Shown: positions 1 to 8,369, numbered from the stretch's first letter. The stretch: 52,203 nt of DNA from Eubacterium sp. (GCA_017450645.1 JAFSTE010000026.1:1-52203); one strand, 5' to 3'. The notes: generated from the sequence alone by a model not told the origin. Made by a program: numbers and translations.

Positions 1-267
1 ACTAAGGGATTTTACAGCCTCAAAAACCATCTTTTCGCGTAATACTGCGTTAAAAATGCTCGGAATAAACAAATTATTCCTGCGCTTTTTGCCTTGTGTT
101 ACACAAAAATCTAAATTTTTGAGGTGCAAAGCAATTTTGAAATAGCAATTTTTCGTTAGAACAATGAACAAACAAGGGTTAAGGCTGACGCCTTAACCCT
201 TGTTTTGAAGCCGTTATAGCGGAAAAGAGCATTTCAAAACCTGTTAAATCCCTTAGTTGCCCACCCT
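1..267. repeat. 277-bp inverted-repeat (MITE-like) element, copy 1, left end cut by window
   Basis: This stretch matches 29610-29876 without gaps and with about five base differences by eye. The right end carries the inverted terminal repeat ending in GCCCACCCT; the left one is cut by the window edge. Inside are a GGAATAA/TTATTCC hairpin (about 60-78), an AAGGGTTAAGGC/GCCTTAACCCTT hairpin (about 173-200) and an AAATGCTC...GAGCATTT pair. No reading frame is plausible, so it would have to be moved in trans if mobile. Its right end overlaps the last codons of the GtrA-like gene. Confidence 0.85.
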
Positions 268-771
268 TTCGGGCTGCTGTTCTTTTTCTTCTTTCGGTTT
301 TACCGTATCGTTAAATACAATAAATTTGTCGTATATGAATTCCGACAGGAAATTAGCTATCATAGTGCAGCCGAGCACGATGTAGTTAATCGAGCTGATA
401 TTAGCGTACTCAGCGGTAAAGTAATTGCCAAGCAGGGTGGAAATCGGCGTAAACACCGCGTAAAAGCCCAGCACCTTAAGCATAGCGATAGGTATATTCG
501 CCGCCGATTTAAAGGTGAACTTTCGGTTAAAGGTAAAGTTCCACAGTACCGACGTCAGAAGCGCTATAAGGTAAATCGGTCCGTACTCGTTGGTCATAAT
601 TTTTGCGAAGGTTTCGCTGTTTTCCATAGCGTTTTGAATAAACGGAAGCTTAATTACGACCTCGTTTAACAGCGTAAAAACAAGCACCTGGATAATTCCC
701 GCCGATGCCGAAAACAGCACGAACTTAATAAACTGTACCAGGCTTTTCATATTATTACTTTGTTTTTTCAT
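253..771 (-). CDS. GtrA-like integral membrane protein
   Basis: A 172-residue protein with four predicted membrane segments (about 12-32, 62-82, 95-117, 126-148) and the GtrA-type stretch WNFTFNRKFTF after the second segment. GtrA-family proteins are thought to help move lipid-linked sugars across the membrane for wall or O-antigen glycosylation; which lipid this one handles cannot be read. The ATG at 771 has GGAGGT eight bases upstream and a good promoter. The last residues (RVGN) and the stop are encoded by the terminal repeat of the inverted-repeat element, so the native C-terminus was probably replaced. No glycosyltransferase is adjacent. Family call is firm, role is inferred. Confidence 0.85.
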   Translation of the reverse strand: MKKQSNNMKSLVQFIKFVLFSASAGIIQVLVFTLLNEVVIKLPFIQNAMENSETFAKIMTNEYGPIYLIALLTSVLWNFTFNRKFTFKSAANIPIAMLKVLGFYAVFTPISTLLGNYFTAEYANISSINYIVLGCTMIANFLSEFIYDKFIVFNDTVKPKEEKEQQPERVGN

Positions 772-799
772 AGCACTACCTCCGTACTTTATTAAGTAT

Positions 800-828
800 A
801 TGATAACATAGTTTATAGATTATTTCAA
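800..828 (-). promoter_or_regulatory. sigma-A promoter of the GtrA-like gene
   Basis: On the minus strand: TTGAAA, 17-base spacer, TATCAT, about 30 bases upstream of the ATG at 771. Confidence 0.65.
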
Positions 829-853
829 CGCATATAGTCGATTTTTCGGCGTG

Positions 854-882
854 TTTACATTTTTAAAGCATTATGATATACT
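854..882 (+). promoter_or_regulatory. sigma-A promoter for the gene at 910
   Basis: TTTACA, 17-base spacer, TATACT, followed after 27 bases by the start codon at 910. Confidence 0.65.
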
Positions 883-909
883 TAAAAAAACGGGTATGGA
901 GTGGCTGAA

Positions 910-1398
910 ATGAAAAACAAAAAGCTAATTGTATTAATCACAGCCGCAGCGCTGATAATACTGATAATCGGGGGCGTAATTCTTATGAAATTCATAAACA
1001 GACCTAAAACCTACGAAATAACCTCGTTTGACACCGTAACCCTGCAGGAAAGCGGTATGCGCGTAACGCAGGTTTACGAAATCACCTGCGACGGCGACAG
1101 GGCAAAGGTTTCGCTTTACACCCTAACCTACAATAACGGCGAAAAGGGAAAGCGCCTTGAAGAAAGCGCCGATTGCAGCGCGGCGGATTTTATAAAACTC
1201 TTAAACGACTGCAATATAACCGCGTGGGACGGCTTTTACGGCAAGCACCCGAAAAATGTTTTAGACGGAACTATGTTTGAGTTTGAAGCAAAGCTCAACG
1301 GCGACAAAACCGTATCCGCCAACGGCTCGCAGAACTTCCCCAAGCACTACCACGACTTCACCGAAGGACTTTATAATATCTTAAACTCCGACGCCTGA
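910..1398 (+). CDS. membrane-anchored hypothetical protein
   Basis: A 162-residue protein with an N-terminal hydrophobic segment (about residues 6-29) after a Lys-rich start, then a roughly 130-residue extracytoplasmic domain with no Cys motif. There is no lipobox, so it is probably a signal-anchored protein. I do not recognise the family. The ATG at 910 is preferred over the in-frame GTG at 901 because GGAG lies eight bases upstream of it. It is monocistronic, between its own promoter and a terminator shared with the convergent lipoprotein gene. Confidence 0.8.
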   Translation: MKNKKLIVLITAAALIILIIGGVILMKFINRPKTYEITSFDTVTLQESGMRVTQVYEITCDGDRAKVSLYTLTYNNGEKGKRLEESADCSAADFIKLLNDCNITAWDGFYGKHPKNVLDGTMFEFEAKLNGDKTVSANGSQNFPKHYHDFTEGLYNILNSDA

Positions 1399-1421
1399 AA
1401 CAACAAATCAGCCCAAAAATA

Positions 1422-1449
1422 AACCTCGCCAAAAGGCGAGGTTGTTTTT
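1422..1449. terminator. bidirectional intrinsic terminator
   Basis: A nine-base stem, AACCTCGCC/GGCGAGGTT, with an AAAA loop and T-rich sequence on both sides. It serves the convergent genes ending at 1398 and 1448. Confidence 0.8.
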
Positions 1450-2197
1450 AGTATTGCGTATTTGGTGATATTTTACAGTCGACAATTTTGCCGTCCTTTA
1501 CAGTTCCCTCGATTTCAACGAGAGTACCGAAGGCAGGTACTTCAAAATCACCCGAAAGCTCTATCGTCCACGAATCGTCATAATATGCGTCCTCAAGAGT
1601 GTTTTCGTTAAGCATTCTGCCGTAGCCGCAGATTGTTTTACCCTCAAAGGCTTCCTTTTTATTAACTATATTTGCAATCTGAACACGCTCGAGAGTATTG
1701 TCCATCGACTTCATATCAACGTCAAAATCCCTGCCCTTAAACTCTGTTTTTACAGTGATTTCGGGGTCGATAATCCAGAATCTGTCGAGTGCGCTTTCGT
1801 TAACCTCGTATGTGCCCTTGACAAAAACCTCAGACCCGTTTGTCGGCAGATTAGAGGTGTCGTCAATTTTAAGCTCCCACTGCCAGTCGCAGCACTTTGT
1901 CTGGTCGTTATAGCCCCACACATAGTACCTTGTAACATCATTGTAGGCGTCATAAATCGTGGCAAAAGTGCCCTCCTTGCTTGTAGCTGTTCCGTCGTAA
2001 TCGGCGGCTGTTTCATTAAAGAATATGTTTTGATACAGAGTGTATTCCGCCGTGTTCAGAACAGTGGGCATCTTATCCGAAACCTCTGCGGTTTCGTTTT
2101 TTTTGCCCTTATCCTTTGACTCCGACTTGCCGCCGCAGCCCGCAAAAGAAGCGCAGATTACAAGCATACTTAATATAATACATAATATCTTTTTCAT
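1448..2197 (-). CDS. lipoprotein of the zinc-uptake operon
   Basis: A 249-residue predicted lipoprotein: hydrophobic leader, lipobox-like FAGC at about 18-21, a Lys/Ser/Glu-rich linker, then a globular domain. The middle carries YNDQTKCCDWQWEL, with adjacent cysteines and tryptophans. It starts directly after the stop of znuB, with AGGAGA upstream, so it is the last gene of the operon. A role in metal capture or handover is inferred from that position and from the Cys pair; I do not recognise the family with certainty. Confidence 0.8.
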   Translation of the reverse strand: MKKILCIILSMLVICASFAGCGGKSESKDKGKKNETAEVSDKMPTVLNTAEYTLYQNIFFNETAADYDGTATSKEGTFATIYDAYNDVTRYYVWGYNDQTKCCDWQWELKIDDTSNLPTNGSEVFVKGTYEVNESALDRFWIIDPEITVKTEFKGRDFDVDMKSMDNTLERVQIANIVNKKEAFEGKTICGYGRMLNENTLEDAYYDDSWTIELSGDFEVPAFGTLVEIEGTVKDGKIVDCKISPNTQY

Positions 2198-3046
2198 TTA
2201 TTTTCTCCTTAACACTGTTCCGATTATCCAGAATATAAAGAAGCCTATCATATCAACCCCTACTATCGTAGAGCCGACGGGCGTAGAGGTGAGTATCGAC
2301 ACCAAAAGCCCGATAAGCGTACATATAACCGAAAATACCGCCGCACAGATTGTTACAGCCTTAAAGTTTTTAAACACTCGCATCGCAGAGAGCGCGGGGA
2401 ATATCACAAGCGCGGATATTAGCAGCGAGCCTACAAGGTTCATTGCAAGCACGATTATAACCGCGATTATAACCGCAATCAAAAAGTTATACGCCGAGGC
2501 GTTCGTGCCCGTAGCTCTTGCGAAATTCTCGTCAAAGGTTACCGCAAAAATTCTGTTATAAAATACTATGAACACGCCGACAACAACTATCGAAAGAATT
2601 ACGCAAAGCCATACGTCAAGCTTTGACAGCGTAAGTATTGAGGTCGAGCCGAAAAGCGTTGTGCACACATCGCCCGAAACATTCCCCGAGGTCGGGAACA
2701 GATTCATCAGCAGATAACCAATAGCAAGCGAACCCACGCTAATCATAGCTATTGCGGCATCGCCTTTTATTTTGCGATTTTTACCGCCGGCAAGCAACAG
2801 CACAGCGCAAACAACAGTAACGGGAAGCACTAAAAGCATTTGGTTAGTAAGATTAGTGACCGCCGCTACAGCCATGGCGCCAAAGGCGACATGCGAAAGC
2901 CCGTCGCCTATAAACGAAAATCTTTTCAGTACCAGCGTAACGCCCAGAAGCGATGAACAAAGCGCAATCAATACTCCGGCGATAAGCGCATATTTTACAA
3001 AGGGGTATTCAAAGTACATCTGAATTTTTGAAATAATATCAGCCAT
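2198..3046 (-). CDS. znuB: zinc/manganese ABC transporter permease (ZnuB type)
   Basis: A 282-residue polytopic membrane protein with about eight hydrophobic segments and the family's GDGLSHVAFGAMA stretch near residues 47-59, typical of ABC-3 family permeases. It forms the membrane channel for the metal delivered by the lipoprotein at 3765 and powered by the ATPase at 3039. The start overlaps the end of znuC by eight bases, which suggests translational coupling. Zn rather than Mn is the default reading; sequence alone does not settle it. Confidence 0.9.
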   Translation of the reverse strand: MADIISKIQMYFEYPFVKYALIAGVLIALCSSLLGVTLVLKRFSFIGDGLSHVAFGAMAVAAVTNLTNQMLLVLPVTVVCAVLLLAGGKNRKIKGDAAIAMISVGSLAIGYLLMNLFPTSGNVSGDVCTTLFGSTSILTLSKLDVWLCVILSIVVVGVFIVFYNRIFAVTFDENFARATGTNASAYNFLIAVIIAVIIVLAMNLVGSLLISALVIFPALSAMRVFKNFKAVTICAAVFSVICTLIGLLVSILTSTPVGSTIVGVDMIGFFIFWIIGTVLRRK

Positions 3047-3752
3047 CGACTTCGCCCCCTTTTGTATCTACGAACACCCTTCCCGCGTCGGAGTCAAGAT
3101 ACTCCGCTTTTGTGCCGAAAAAAACATCGCTGCCTATATGCAGAATATGGCTTGCGTACTTAAGCGCCGCTGCAATATCGTGAGATATCATTATTACCGT
3201 AATGCCCTGAGTGTTAAGTTCTTTTATTAAGTCGTACATCTCCGCCGTAACTCTCGGGTCAAGTCCCGAAACGGGCTCGTCAAGAAGCAACAGCTTTTTT
3301 GTAGCGCAAAGCGCACGCGCCAGCAGCACCCTCTGCTGCTGACCGCCCGAAAGCTCGCGGTAGCAACACTTTTTAAGGGAGTCAATTCCCATTTTTCTTA
3401 TATTTTCTTCGGCGCGATTTTTATCCGCCTTTGTGTAAAAGGGCTTAAAGCCTCCCGACGAAAGATTGCCCGACAGCACAATCTCCCACACCGACGCGGG
3501 AAAATCCCTTTGCACAACCGTTTGCTGCGGCAGGTAACCGATTTCGTTCCGGCTTAAACCGTCGCCGTAAATAATATCTCCGCCGATACGGGGCTGCAGA
3601 TTCAGCAGAGTTTTTACAAGAGTGGATTTGCCCGAGCCGTTTTCGCCGACAATACACAGATAGTCGCCGCTGTTTATTTCAAAATTTAAATCCGATACGA
3701 CCGTCCTCGAATCATAGCCGAGGGTAAGATTTTCGCATTTTAAAAGCGCCAT
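3039..3752 (-). CDS. znuC: zinc/manganese ABC transporter ATPase (ZnuC type)
   Basis: A 237-residue ABC ATPase with Walker A GENGSGKST (about 37-45), signature LSGGQQQR, Walker B LLLLDEP and a switch His in MISHD. These are the complete set of catalytic motifs. The ATG at 3752 is chosen over the in-frame GTG at 3761 because AAAGGTGG precedes it at a normal distance. It sits between znuA and znuB in a single operon and energises metal import. Confidence 0.92.
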   Translation of the reverse strand: MALLKCENLTLGYDSRTVVSDLNFEINSGDYLCIVGENGSGKSTLVKTLLNLQPRIGGDIIYGDGLSRNEIGYLPQQTVVQRDFPASVWEIVLSGNLSSGGFKPFYTKADKNRAEENIRKMGIDSLKKCCYRELSGGQQQRVLLARALCATKKLLLLDEPVSGLDPRVTAEMYDLIKELNTQGITVIMISHDIAAALKYASHILHIGSDVFFGTKAEYLDSDAGRVFVDTKGGEVDG

Positions 3753-3764
3753 ATTTACCACCTT

Positions 3765-4754
3765 TTAGTTTTCTAACGCCTGCTTAAGCACCGCTAAATT
3801 ATCCTGCATAATGCTTAAGTAATCCGCGCCGTTTTGTACCTCGTCAGAGGTTACGGACTGCATCGAGTTCATAGAAATAATTTTTTGGTTTTTGCTCTTT
3901 GTGTTTTCTATAAGCGTCTGAGCAATTTTATGGTCGGTGCCCTCGAGCGTTATAACATAGTTGAGTCCGAGCTCGTCGACCTTTTTTGAAAGAAACGAGA
4001 TAGTTTCAAAGCTCGCCTCGGTTTCCGCCGAGCATCCGATAAAAGCGGCGAAGTATTTAAGATTGTAGTCGTCAACGAGATACCTGAACGGAAAACGGTC
4101 GCCAAACACAAGCGTATCAACCTTCGCGTTATCAACCGCGCTCTGATACTCTTTGTCAAGCGCGCTTAGCTTTTGTGTGTAGGTGTTTAGATTAGCTTTA
4201 TAAATCTCTGCGTTTTCAGCGTCAACGGCTTCGAGCTGTTTTTCAATAGCGCTTGCAAGAGCTGCCGCGTTTTTGACGGAAAGCCAGATGTGCTCGTCGT
4301 ACTCGGCTTCCTCCTCGCCTTCCTCTTCTTCCTCCTCTTCAGCCTGCATACCCTCGGCGAGTTCTTCTTCCTTTGCGCTGTCGCCGAGCGCGTCAAGCAG
4401 ATTTAAGGATACCATATCGGGATTTGTTTTGTTTTTAATTGCGTCCTCAGCCCAGCCGTCGCTCTCGCCGCCGACATAAATGAATAAATCACAGTCGGAA
4501 ATCTTTATAATATCCTCGGCGCTCGGCTGATAGTTGTGCAAATCTGCACCGCTGTCGAGCAGCATCGTAATATCGGCATTTGTGCCGTTTGTTATATTCT
4601 TTGCCCAGTCATATACCGGGAAAATAGTAGTTACAATTTTTAATCCACCCTCTGTGCCCTCGCTCTTTTTGCTCTCGCCGTTTGAGCAGGCGGTAAGCGT
4701 TACGCTTATAATAGTCATTATAATGCACAGAATAACGGCAATTATCTTTTTCAT
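3765..4754 (-). CDS. znuA: zinc/manganese-binding lipoprotein (ZnuA type)
   Basis: A 329-residue substrate-binding protein of the cluster A-I (ZnuA/MntC) family. It has a lipobox LTAC with the lipidated Cys at 23, metal-ligand region DLHNYQPS with His73, and DEHIWLS with His155. Family members usually carry a His-rich loop between the two; here the loop (about 129-151) is almost purely Glu, with a run of seven. The promoter is upstream of the small gene at 4845, so it is co-transcribed with it and with znuC and znuB. Role: captures the metal outside the membrane and hands it to the permease. Confidence 0.92.
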   Translation of the reverse strand: MKKIIAVILCIIMTIISVTLTACSNGESKKSEGTEGGLKIVTTIFPVYDWAKNITNGTNADITMLLDSGADLHNYQPSAEDIIKISDCDLFIYVGGESDGWAEDAIKNKTNPDMVSLNLLDALGDSAKEEELAEGMQAEEEEEEEGEEEAEYDEHIWLSVKNAAALASAIEKQLEAVDAENAEIYKANLNTYTQKLSALDKEYQSAVDNAKVDTLVFGDRFPFRYLVDDYNLKYFAAFIGCSAETEASFETISFLSKKVDELGLNYVITLEGTDHKIAQTLIENTKSKNQKIISMNSMQSVTSDEVQNGADYLSIMQDNLAVLKQALEN

Positions 4755-4844
4755 AAAAATAAACCTCCGAATCAGACATCATTAATAAAGGGATATAGTA
4801 ATCCCTTGGTGTAAAAAAGACAGTATTATCCTTACACCTTCAGT
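4755..4844 (-). promoter_or_regulatory. intercistronic region with two hairpins in the znu operon
   Basis: On the minus strand, GGTGTAA/TTACACC (with a T-rich loop) is followed by AAGGGAT/ATCCCTT and then the GGAGG of znuA. Neither stem has a classical T tract. It could stabilise the downstream message or act as a partial terminator; no known riboswitch was recognised. Confidence 0.4.
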
Positions 4845-5141
4845 CTAATCCGAAAGCTTAACCTTCAAATCAACAAGCGTATTAAGTTTTTTGCATACTA
4901 TTTCAAAGCCGATGCAAAGTACAACGGCAAAGCCCGCAAAAATCGCAGGAGTATTCACCTCAGGGTCGGGAGTGGTGTTGTCAAAAATGTGCAGACAAAT
5001 ACTCACCTGTTCGCATATCTGACAGTCGTTGCCCGTACAGTTATGCTCGGACTCAACCGCCACAAAAAGAATCGAGGAGGTCAGAACAAGTGCAAACAAA
5101 AGCGCTGAAAACAGTGCCACAAGCTTTTTGGCATTTTGCAT
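4845..5141 (-). CDS. small two-segment membrane protein with Cys cluster, first gene of znu operon
   Basis: A 98-residue protein with hydrophobic segments at about 8-29 and 65-84 and, between them, the extracytoplasmic motif HNCTGNDCQICEQVSIC. Four closely spaced cysteines next to a His suggest a metal site. It is the first gene after the operon promoter and leads directly into znuA. The function is unknown; a metal-sensing or capture role is inferred from context. Confidence 0.8.
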   Translation of the reverse strand: MQNAKKLVALFSALLFALVLTSSILFVAVESEHNCTGNDCQICEQVSICLHIFDNTTPDPEVNTPAIFAGFAVVLCIGFEIVCKKLNTLVDLKVKLSD

Positions 5142-5169
5142 AGTCGTACCTCCTTACAAAATTTATTTT

Positions 5170-5198
5170 ATTATATATCCCTTAAAATTTTTTGTCAA
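5170..5198 (-). promoter_or_regulatory. sigma-A promoter of the znu operon
   Basis: Perfect TTGACA, 17-base spacer and perfect TATAAT on the minus strand, 28 bases from the start of the Cys-cluster protein. An obvious Zur box was not identified, though the AT-rich spacer leaves room for one. Confidence 0.8.
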
Positions 5199-5230
5199 GA
5201 TTAACAAAATATATACATTTGGCTGTGTTT

Positions 5231-5240
5231 GTGTTATAAT
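5231..5240 (+). promoter_or_regulatory. extended -10 promoter for the gene at 5263
   Basis: TGTTATAAT (TGn plus a perfect -10) lies 22 bases before the ATG. No good -35 is seen at the usual distance. Confidence 0.5.
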
Positions 5241-5262
5241 CAGCATTAATAGGAGGTGCGAT

Positions 5263-5739
5263 ATGTTCAGAAAAATGCGAAGATTTAAGCAGCAGATAAG
5301 CGAAAACGAATGTAAAAAGGTGCTGCGCGAGCAGACGAGGGGCGTTCTGTCCGTAATCGGTGACGGCGGATACCCGTACGGCATACCGCTTAACCACTAC
5401 TACGACGAAAAAGATAACAAAATCTATTTTCACGGCGCTAAAGAAGGGCACAAAATCGACGCCATAAAGCGCTGCAACAAGGTTTGCTACACAGTGTTTG
5501 ATACGGGCTATCGCAACGAGGGCGAGTGGGCGCTTAACGTAAAGAGCGTTGTTGTTTTCGGCAGAATAAAGCTCATTGAAAACGAGGAAAAGGCTATCGA
5601 AATCTGTCGCAACCTATGCTATAAATTCACCGACGACGAGGAATATATCGAGCGCGAAATCAACAAATATCTGCAAAACGTACAGTGCCTTGAAATAGAG
5701 ATTGAGCATATTACGGGCAAATTGGTAAACGAATCATAA
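5263..5739 (+). CDS. pyridoxamine 5'-phosphate oxidase-family flavoprotein (NimA-like)
   Basis: A 158-residue protein with the split-barrel pattern of the PNPOx-like/Nim group: GVLSVIGDGGYPYGIPLNHYY near residues 28-48, HGAKEGHKIDAIK near 61-73 and a later WALNVKSVVVFGRI strand. Members bind FMN or heme and act as small reductases; some reduce nitroimidazoles. The ATG at 5263 has AGGAGG seven bases upstream. It is monocistronic and divergent from the znu operon. The fold is confident, the substrate is not. Confidence 0.85.
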   Translation: MFRKMRRFKQQISENECKKVLREQTRGVLSVIGDGGYPYGIPLNHYYDEKDNKIYFHGAKEGHKIDAIKRCNKVCYTVFDTGYRNEGEWALNVKSVVVFGRIKLIENEEKAIEICRNLCYKFTDDEEYIEREINKYLQNVQCLEIEIEHITGKLVNES

Positions 5740-5757
5740 TAATAACCACCGCATAAT

Positions 5758-5790
5758 AATAACCACCGTTAGAAACGGTGGTTATTTTTT
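5758..5790 (+). terminator. intrinsic terminator after the PNPOx-family gene
   Basis: Stem AATAACCACCGTT/AACGGTGGTTATT followed by TTTTTT. The left arm is part of a small tandem duplication of AATAATAACCACCG (5739-5768). It may also stop the convergent ldh transcript. Confidence 0.8.
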
Positions 5791-5791
5791 A

Positions 5792-6751
5792 TTAATTAAA
5801 ATCGCTAAGCACTTCATCAACAACCTTTTTGAGCGTTGCGGCAGATTTCTGCAAATCCTCCTGCTCCTTTTGGTTCAGTTCAATAGGAACAAGGGCTTCA
5901 ACACCGTGTTTGCCGACGATTGCAGGCATTGAAAGAGCGATATCGTTAATGCCGTAATTGCCCTTCTGAATACTTGAAACGGGAAGAATTGATTTTTCAT
6001 CGCGAACTATTGCTTCGCAGATTCGCTTAACGCTCATAGCAATTCCGTAATAGGTTGCACCCTTTTTCTCAATAATCTCATAGGCGCTGTTTTTAACTCC
6101 GTCAGCGATTTCGTGCATTGCTTTGTTGTGGTTAAAATGTCCTCTCATTTCGCAGAAATTGTGAAGCGGAATGCCTGACACATTTGCGCTGCTCCAAGCC
6201 GCAATCTCGCTGTCGCCGTGCTCGCCGATAATGAACGCGTGAATACTGCGCGGGTCAACGCCGAGATGGTCGCCAAGCAGATATTTAAGCCTTGCGGTAT
6301 CAAGCACCGTTCCGCTGCCGAAAACTCTGTTGCTCGTAAAGCCGCTGATTTTTGCCGCTGCATAAGTCAGGATATCAACGGGATTTGCAACCACAAGCAA
6401 AATACCGTCGCGGTTATACTTTGTAATTTCGGGAATAACGGATTTGAAAATCGCAACATTTTTCTTAACAAGGTCAAGCCTTGTTTCGCCGGGCTTCTGC
6501 CCTGCGCCTGCGGTTACAACAATGATTGCCGCGTCGGATATATCGGCATAATCGCCTGCGTAGAGCTGTACGGGCTTTGCAAACGGAAGTCCGTGGCTGA
6601 TATCGAGCGCTTCGCCCTCCGCCTTTTCTTTGTTATTGTCAATAAGCACTATTTCCGAAAACAGTCCGCTTTCCATAAGCGCAAATGCCGAAGCGCTGCC
6701 AACAAATCCGCAGCCCACGATTGCCGCTTTTCTTGAATTGATTTCTACCAT
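5792..6751 (-). CDS. ldh: L-lactate dehydrogenase
   Basis: A 319-residue protein with Rossmann motif GCGFVGS (13-19), the substrate loop AGAGQKPGETR (Gln as in lactate rather than malate dehydrogenases), and GEHGDSE with the catalytic His. It reduces pyruvate to L-lactate with NADH. The ATG at 6751 is chosen over the GTG at 6760 because AAAGGAG lies at a proper distance. It follows the sirtuin gene by five bases, so it is the third gene of the macrodomain-sirtuin operon, an unusual place for ldh. Confidence 0.93.
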   Translation of the reverse strand: MVEINSRKAAIVGCGFVGSASAFALMESGLFSEIVLIDNNKEKAEGEALDISHGLPFAKPVQLYAGDYADISDAAIIVVTAGAGQKPGETRLDLVKKNVAIFKSVIPEITKYNRDGILLVVANPVDILTYAAAKISGFTSNRVFGSGTVLDTARLKYLLGDHLGVDPRSIHAFIIGEHGDSEIAAWSSANVSGIPLHNFCEMRGHFNHNKAMHEIADGVKNSAYEIIEKKGATYYGIAMSVKRICEAIVRDEKSILPVSSIQKGNYGINDIALSMPAIVGKHGVEALVPIELNQKEQEDLQKSAATLKKVVDEVLSDFN

Positions 6752-6756
6752 AGTTA

Positions 6757-7602
6757 TCACTCCTTTGTTAATTCTTCTATTATATCCTTAATATCCCCGT
6801 CAATGCATATTGAGCGGGTTTTTATTTCTGTCGGTGCATTTGCGCCGCCTTTGTTAACACATACATATGTGGCGTTTTCGTTTTGGTAAGTCCATTGCCA
6901 AAACGGATACTTAATAATAACGGGTGTGTTATATCCCACGCCGAGTTCAAGATACAGGGTCTTTTTGCCCAGTGCCTTTGTTGCAAAAGCTTCATAGCGC
7001 GCGTTGGCAGCATACCAACCCTCGTCCTGTACAAACTTATCGTCTGCACGCAGATTTGTTGTCATCGGTTTGCCGCAAACAGGGCATTTGGGAATAAGCT
7101 GCGTCGGGATTTTCATATCCTTTTGTTCTTCGTACATCTTTTTGATTGTTTCTTCATTGTCGTATGTCTTTTGGTGACAGGGCACGGAGCATTGCAAAAG
7201 CCCGTAATCGCCCTGAGTGTAAAACAGACGCTGTTTGTCAAAACCGGCTTTTTGAAAGCAGTGGTCAACATTCGTCGTCAGTACGAAATAATCCTTACCC
7301 TTAACAAGTTCAAGCAGCTTTGCGTAGGTGTCATTCGGAATAGGCGTATAGCGGTTTACATAGATGTGTCTGCTCCACCACGCCCAAAACTCCTCCTGTG
7401 TGTCAAACGGGTAAAAACCGCCCGAATAGATATCGGTTATTCCGTACTTATCCCTGAAATCGGCAAAGTATTTGTCAAACCTCTCGCCCGAATAGGTAAA
7501 CCCTGCAGCTGTTGAAAGCCCTGCGCCTGCACCGATAAAAATACATTGCGCATCTGCGATTGCCTTTTTAAGTTCCTTGATTTTATCCGAGTATGCTTTC
7601 AT
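6757..7602 (-). CDS. class M sirtuin (SirTM-type protein ADP-ribosyltransferase)
   Basis: A 281-residue Sir2-fold protein: NAD-binding GAGAGLS (24-30), TTNVDHCFQKAG, and YTQGDYGLLQC where classical sirtuins carry the catalytic His; here that area reads like the macrodomain-linked SirTM group. Zn-type Cys pairs are seen (CSVPC, CPVCG). SirTM enzymes ADP-ribosylate a partner protein instead of deacylating. It overlaps the upstream macrodomain gene by 20 bases and precedes ldh. The ATG at 7602 has GAGGA upstream. No GcvH-L or LplA2 partner gene is present nearby, so the modified target is unknown. Confidence 0.85.
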   Translation of the reverse strand: MKAYSDKIKELKKAIADAQCIFIGAGAGLSTAAGFTYSGERFDKYFADFRDKYGITDIYSGGFYPFDTQEEFWAWWSRHIYVNRYTPIPNDTYAKLLELVKGKDYFVLTTNVDHCFQKAGFDKQRLFYTQGDYGLLQCSVPCHQKTYDNEETIKKMYEEQKDMKIPTQLIPKCPVCGKPMTTNLRADDKFVQDEGWYAANARYEAFATKALGKKTLYLELGVGYNTPVIIKYPFWQWTYQNENATYVCVNKGGANAPTEIKTRSICIDGDIKDIIEELTKE

Positions 7603-8353
7603 AAATAATTCTGTCCTCATCCTTAAAGACATTAAAAATCACTTTGATGTCGCTGTGTTTTTGGTAATCTCTGACGGTGTCAACCGCAATTTTTGCCGCC
7701 TCTTTTTGCGGGAAGCCAAACACGCCCGTTGAGATACAACAAAAGGCAATGCTTGTTAGTTCGTTTTCCTCCGCGCATTTCAGGCAGGAGAGATAGCACG
7801 ATTTGAGAAGCTCCCTGTGCTCGTCAGTCAGGTTTACATTAACAATCGGTCCGACAGTGTGTATAACGTATTTGCACGGCAAATTAAAGGCGGGCGTAAT
7901 CTTTGCCTGTCCTGTCGGCTCCTCGTAGCCCTGCTTTTGCATAAGCTCGTGGCAGGCATTTCGCTGCTGCAAGCCCGAATAGGTGTGGATACAGTTGTCA
8001 ATGCAGTTGTGCAGCGGATGAAAGCATCCAAGCATCTGCGAGTTTGCTGCATTGACTATCGCATCGCATTTCAGCGTGGTGATGTCACCCTGCCAAAGGC
8101 AGATTCCGTTTTCAACAGGGGTAAGCTCAGCAAAATCGGTTATGCCTTTTTCCGCAATTTCTTGTTTTAGGTATTCATCCTGAATTCTGATAAACTCCTC
8201 GCTCAGCGGTGCAGGCATACGGATATTCATAAGTGAGCGCAGTAAGTCTTTCTGCTCCTGCTCACTCATCATTTCAGGCTCATAGCGCTTAAACCTGATG
8301 TCCTCGTTAAGCAGTTCTTTAATTAAAAACAATCGTCTTGCTGTCTGAGTCAT
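7583..8353 (-). CDS. zinc-containing macrodomain protein, ADP-ribosyl hydrolase
   Basis: A 256-residue protein: an N-terminal helical region (1-90) followed by a macrodomain with GDITTLKCDAIVNAANS, the Zn-macro stretch MLGCFHPLHNCIDNCIH (Cys/His metal ligands) and the loop STGVFGFP. Such proteins remove ADP-ribose from targets of the neighbouring class M sirtuin. The ATG at 8353 is preferred over upstream in-frame codons since it sits just behind a strong extended -10 and a GGTGAT site. First gene of the operon with the sirtuin and ldh. Confidence 0.88.
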   Translation of the reverse strand: MTQTARRLFLIKELLNEDIRFKRYEPEMMSEQEQKDLLRSLMNIRMPAPLSEEFIRIQDEYLKQEIAEKGITDFAELTPVENGICLWQGDITTLKCDAIVNAANSQMLGCFHPLHNCIDNCIHTYSGLQQRNACHELMQKQGYEEPTGQAKITPAFNLPCKYVIHTVGPIVNVNLTDEHRELLKSCYLSCLKCAEENELTSIAFCCISTGVFGFPQKEAAKIAVDTVRDYQKHSDIKVIFNVFKDEDRIIYESILG

Positions 8354-8369
8354 TTTAATCACCGTTCCT

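Noticed and set aside
1-267. Insertion sequence at the window start
   Set aside because: Terminal repeats are present but no transposase frame exists in either copy; it is a non-autonomous repeat at most.
4755-4844. Riboswitch before znuA
   Set aside because: The two stems are short and simple and lie between co-transcribed genes; no known metal riboswitch pattern fits.
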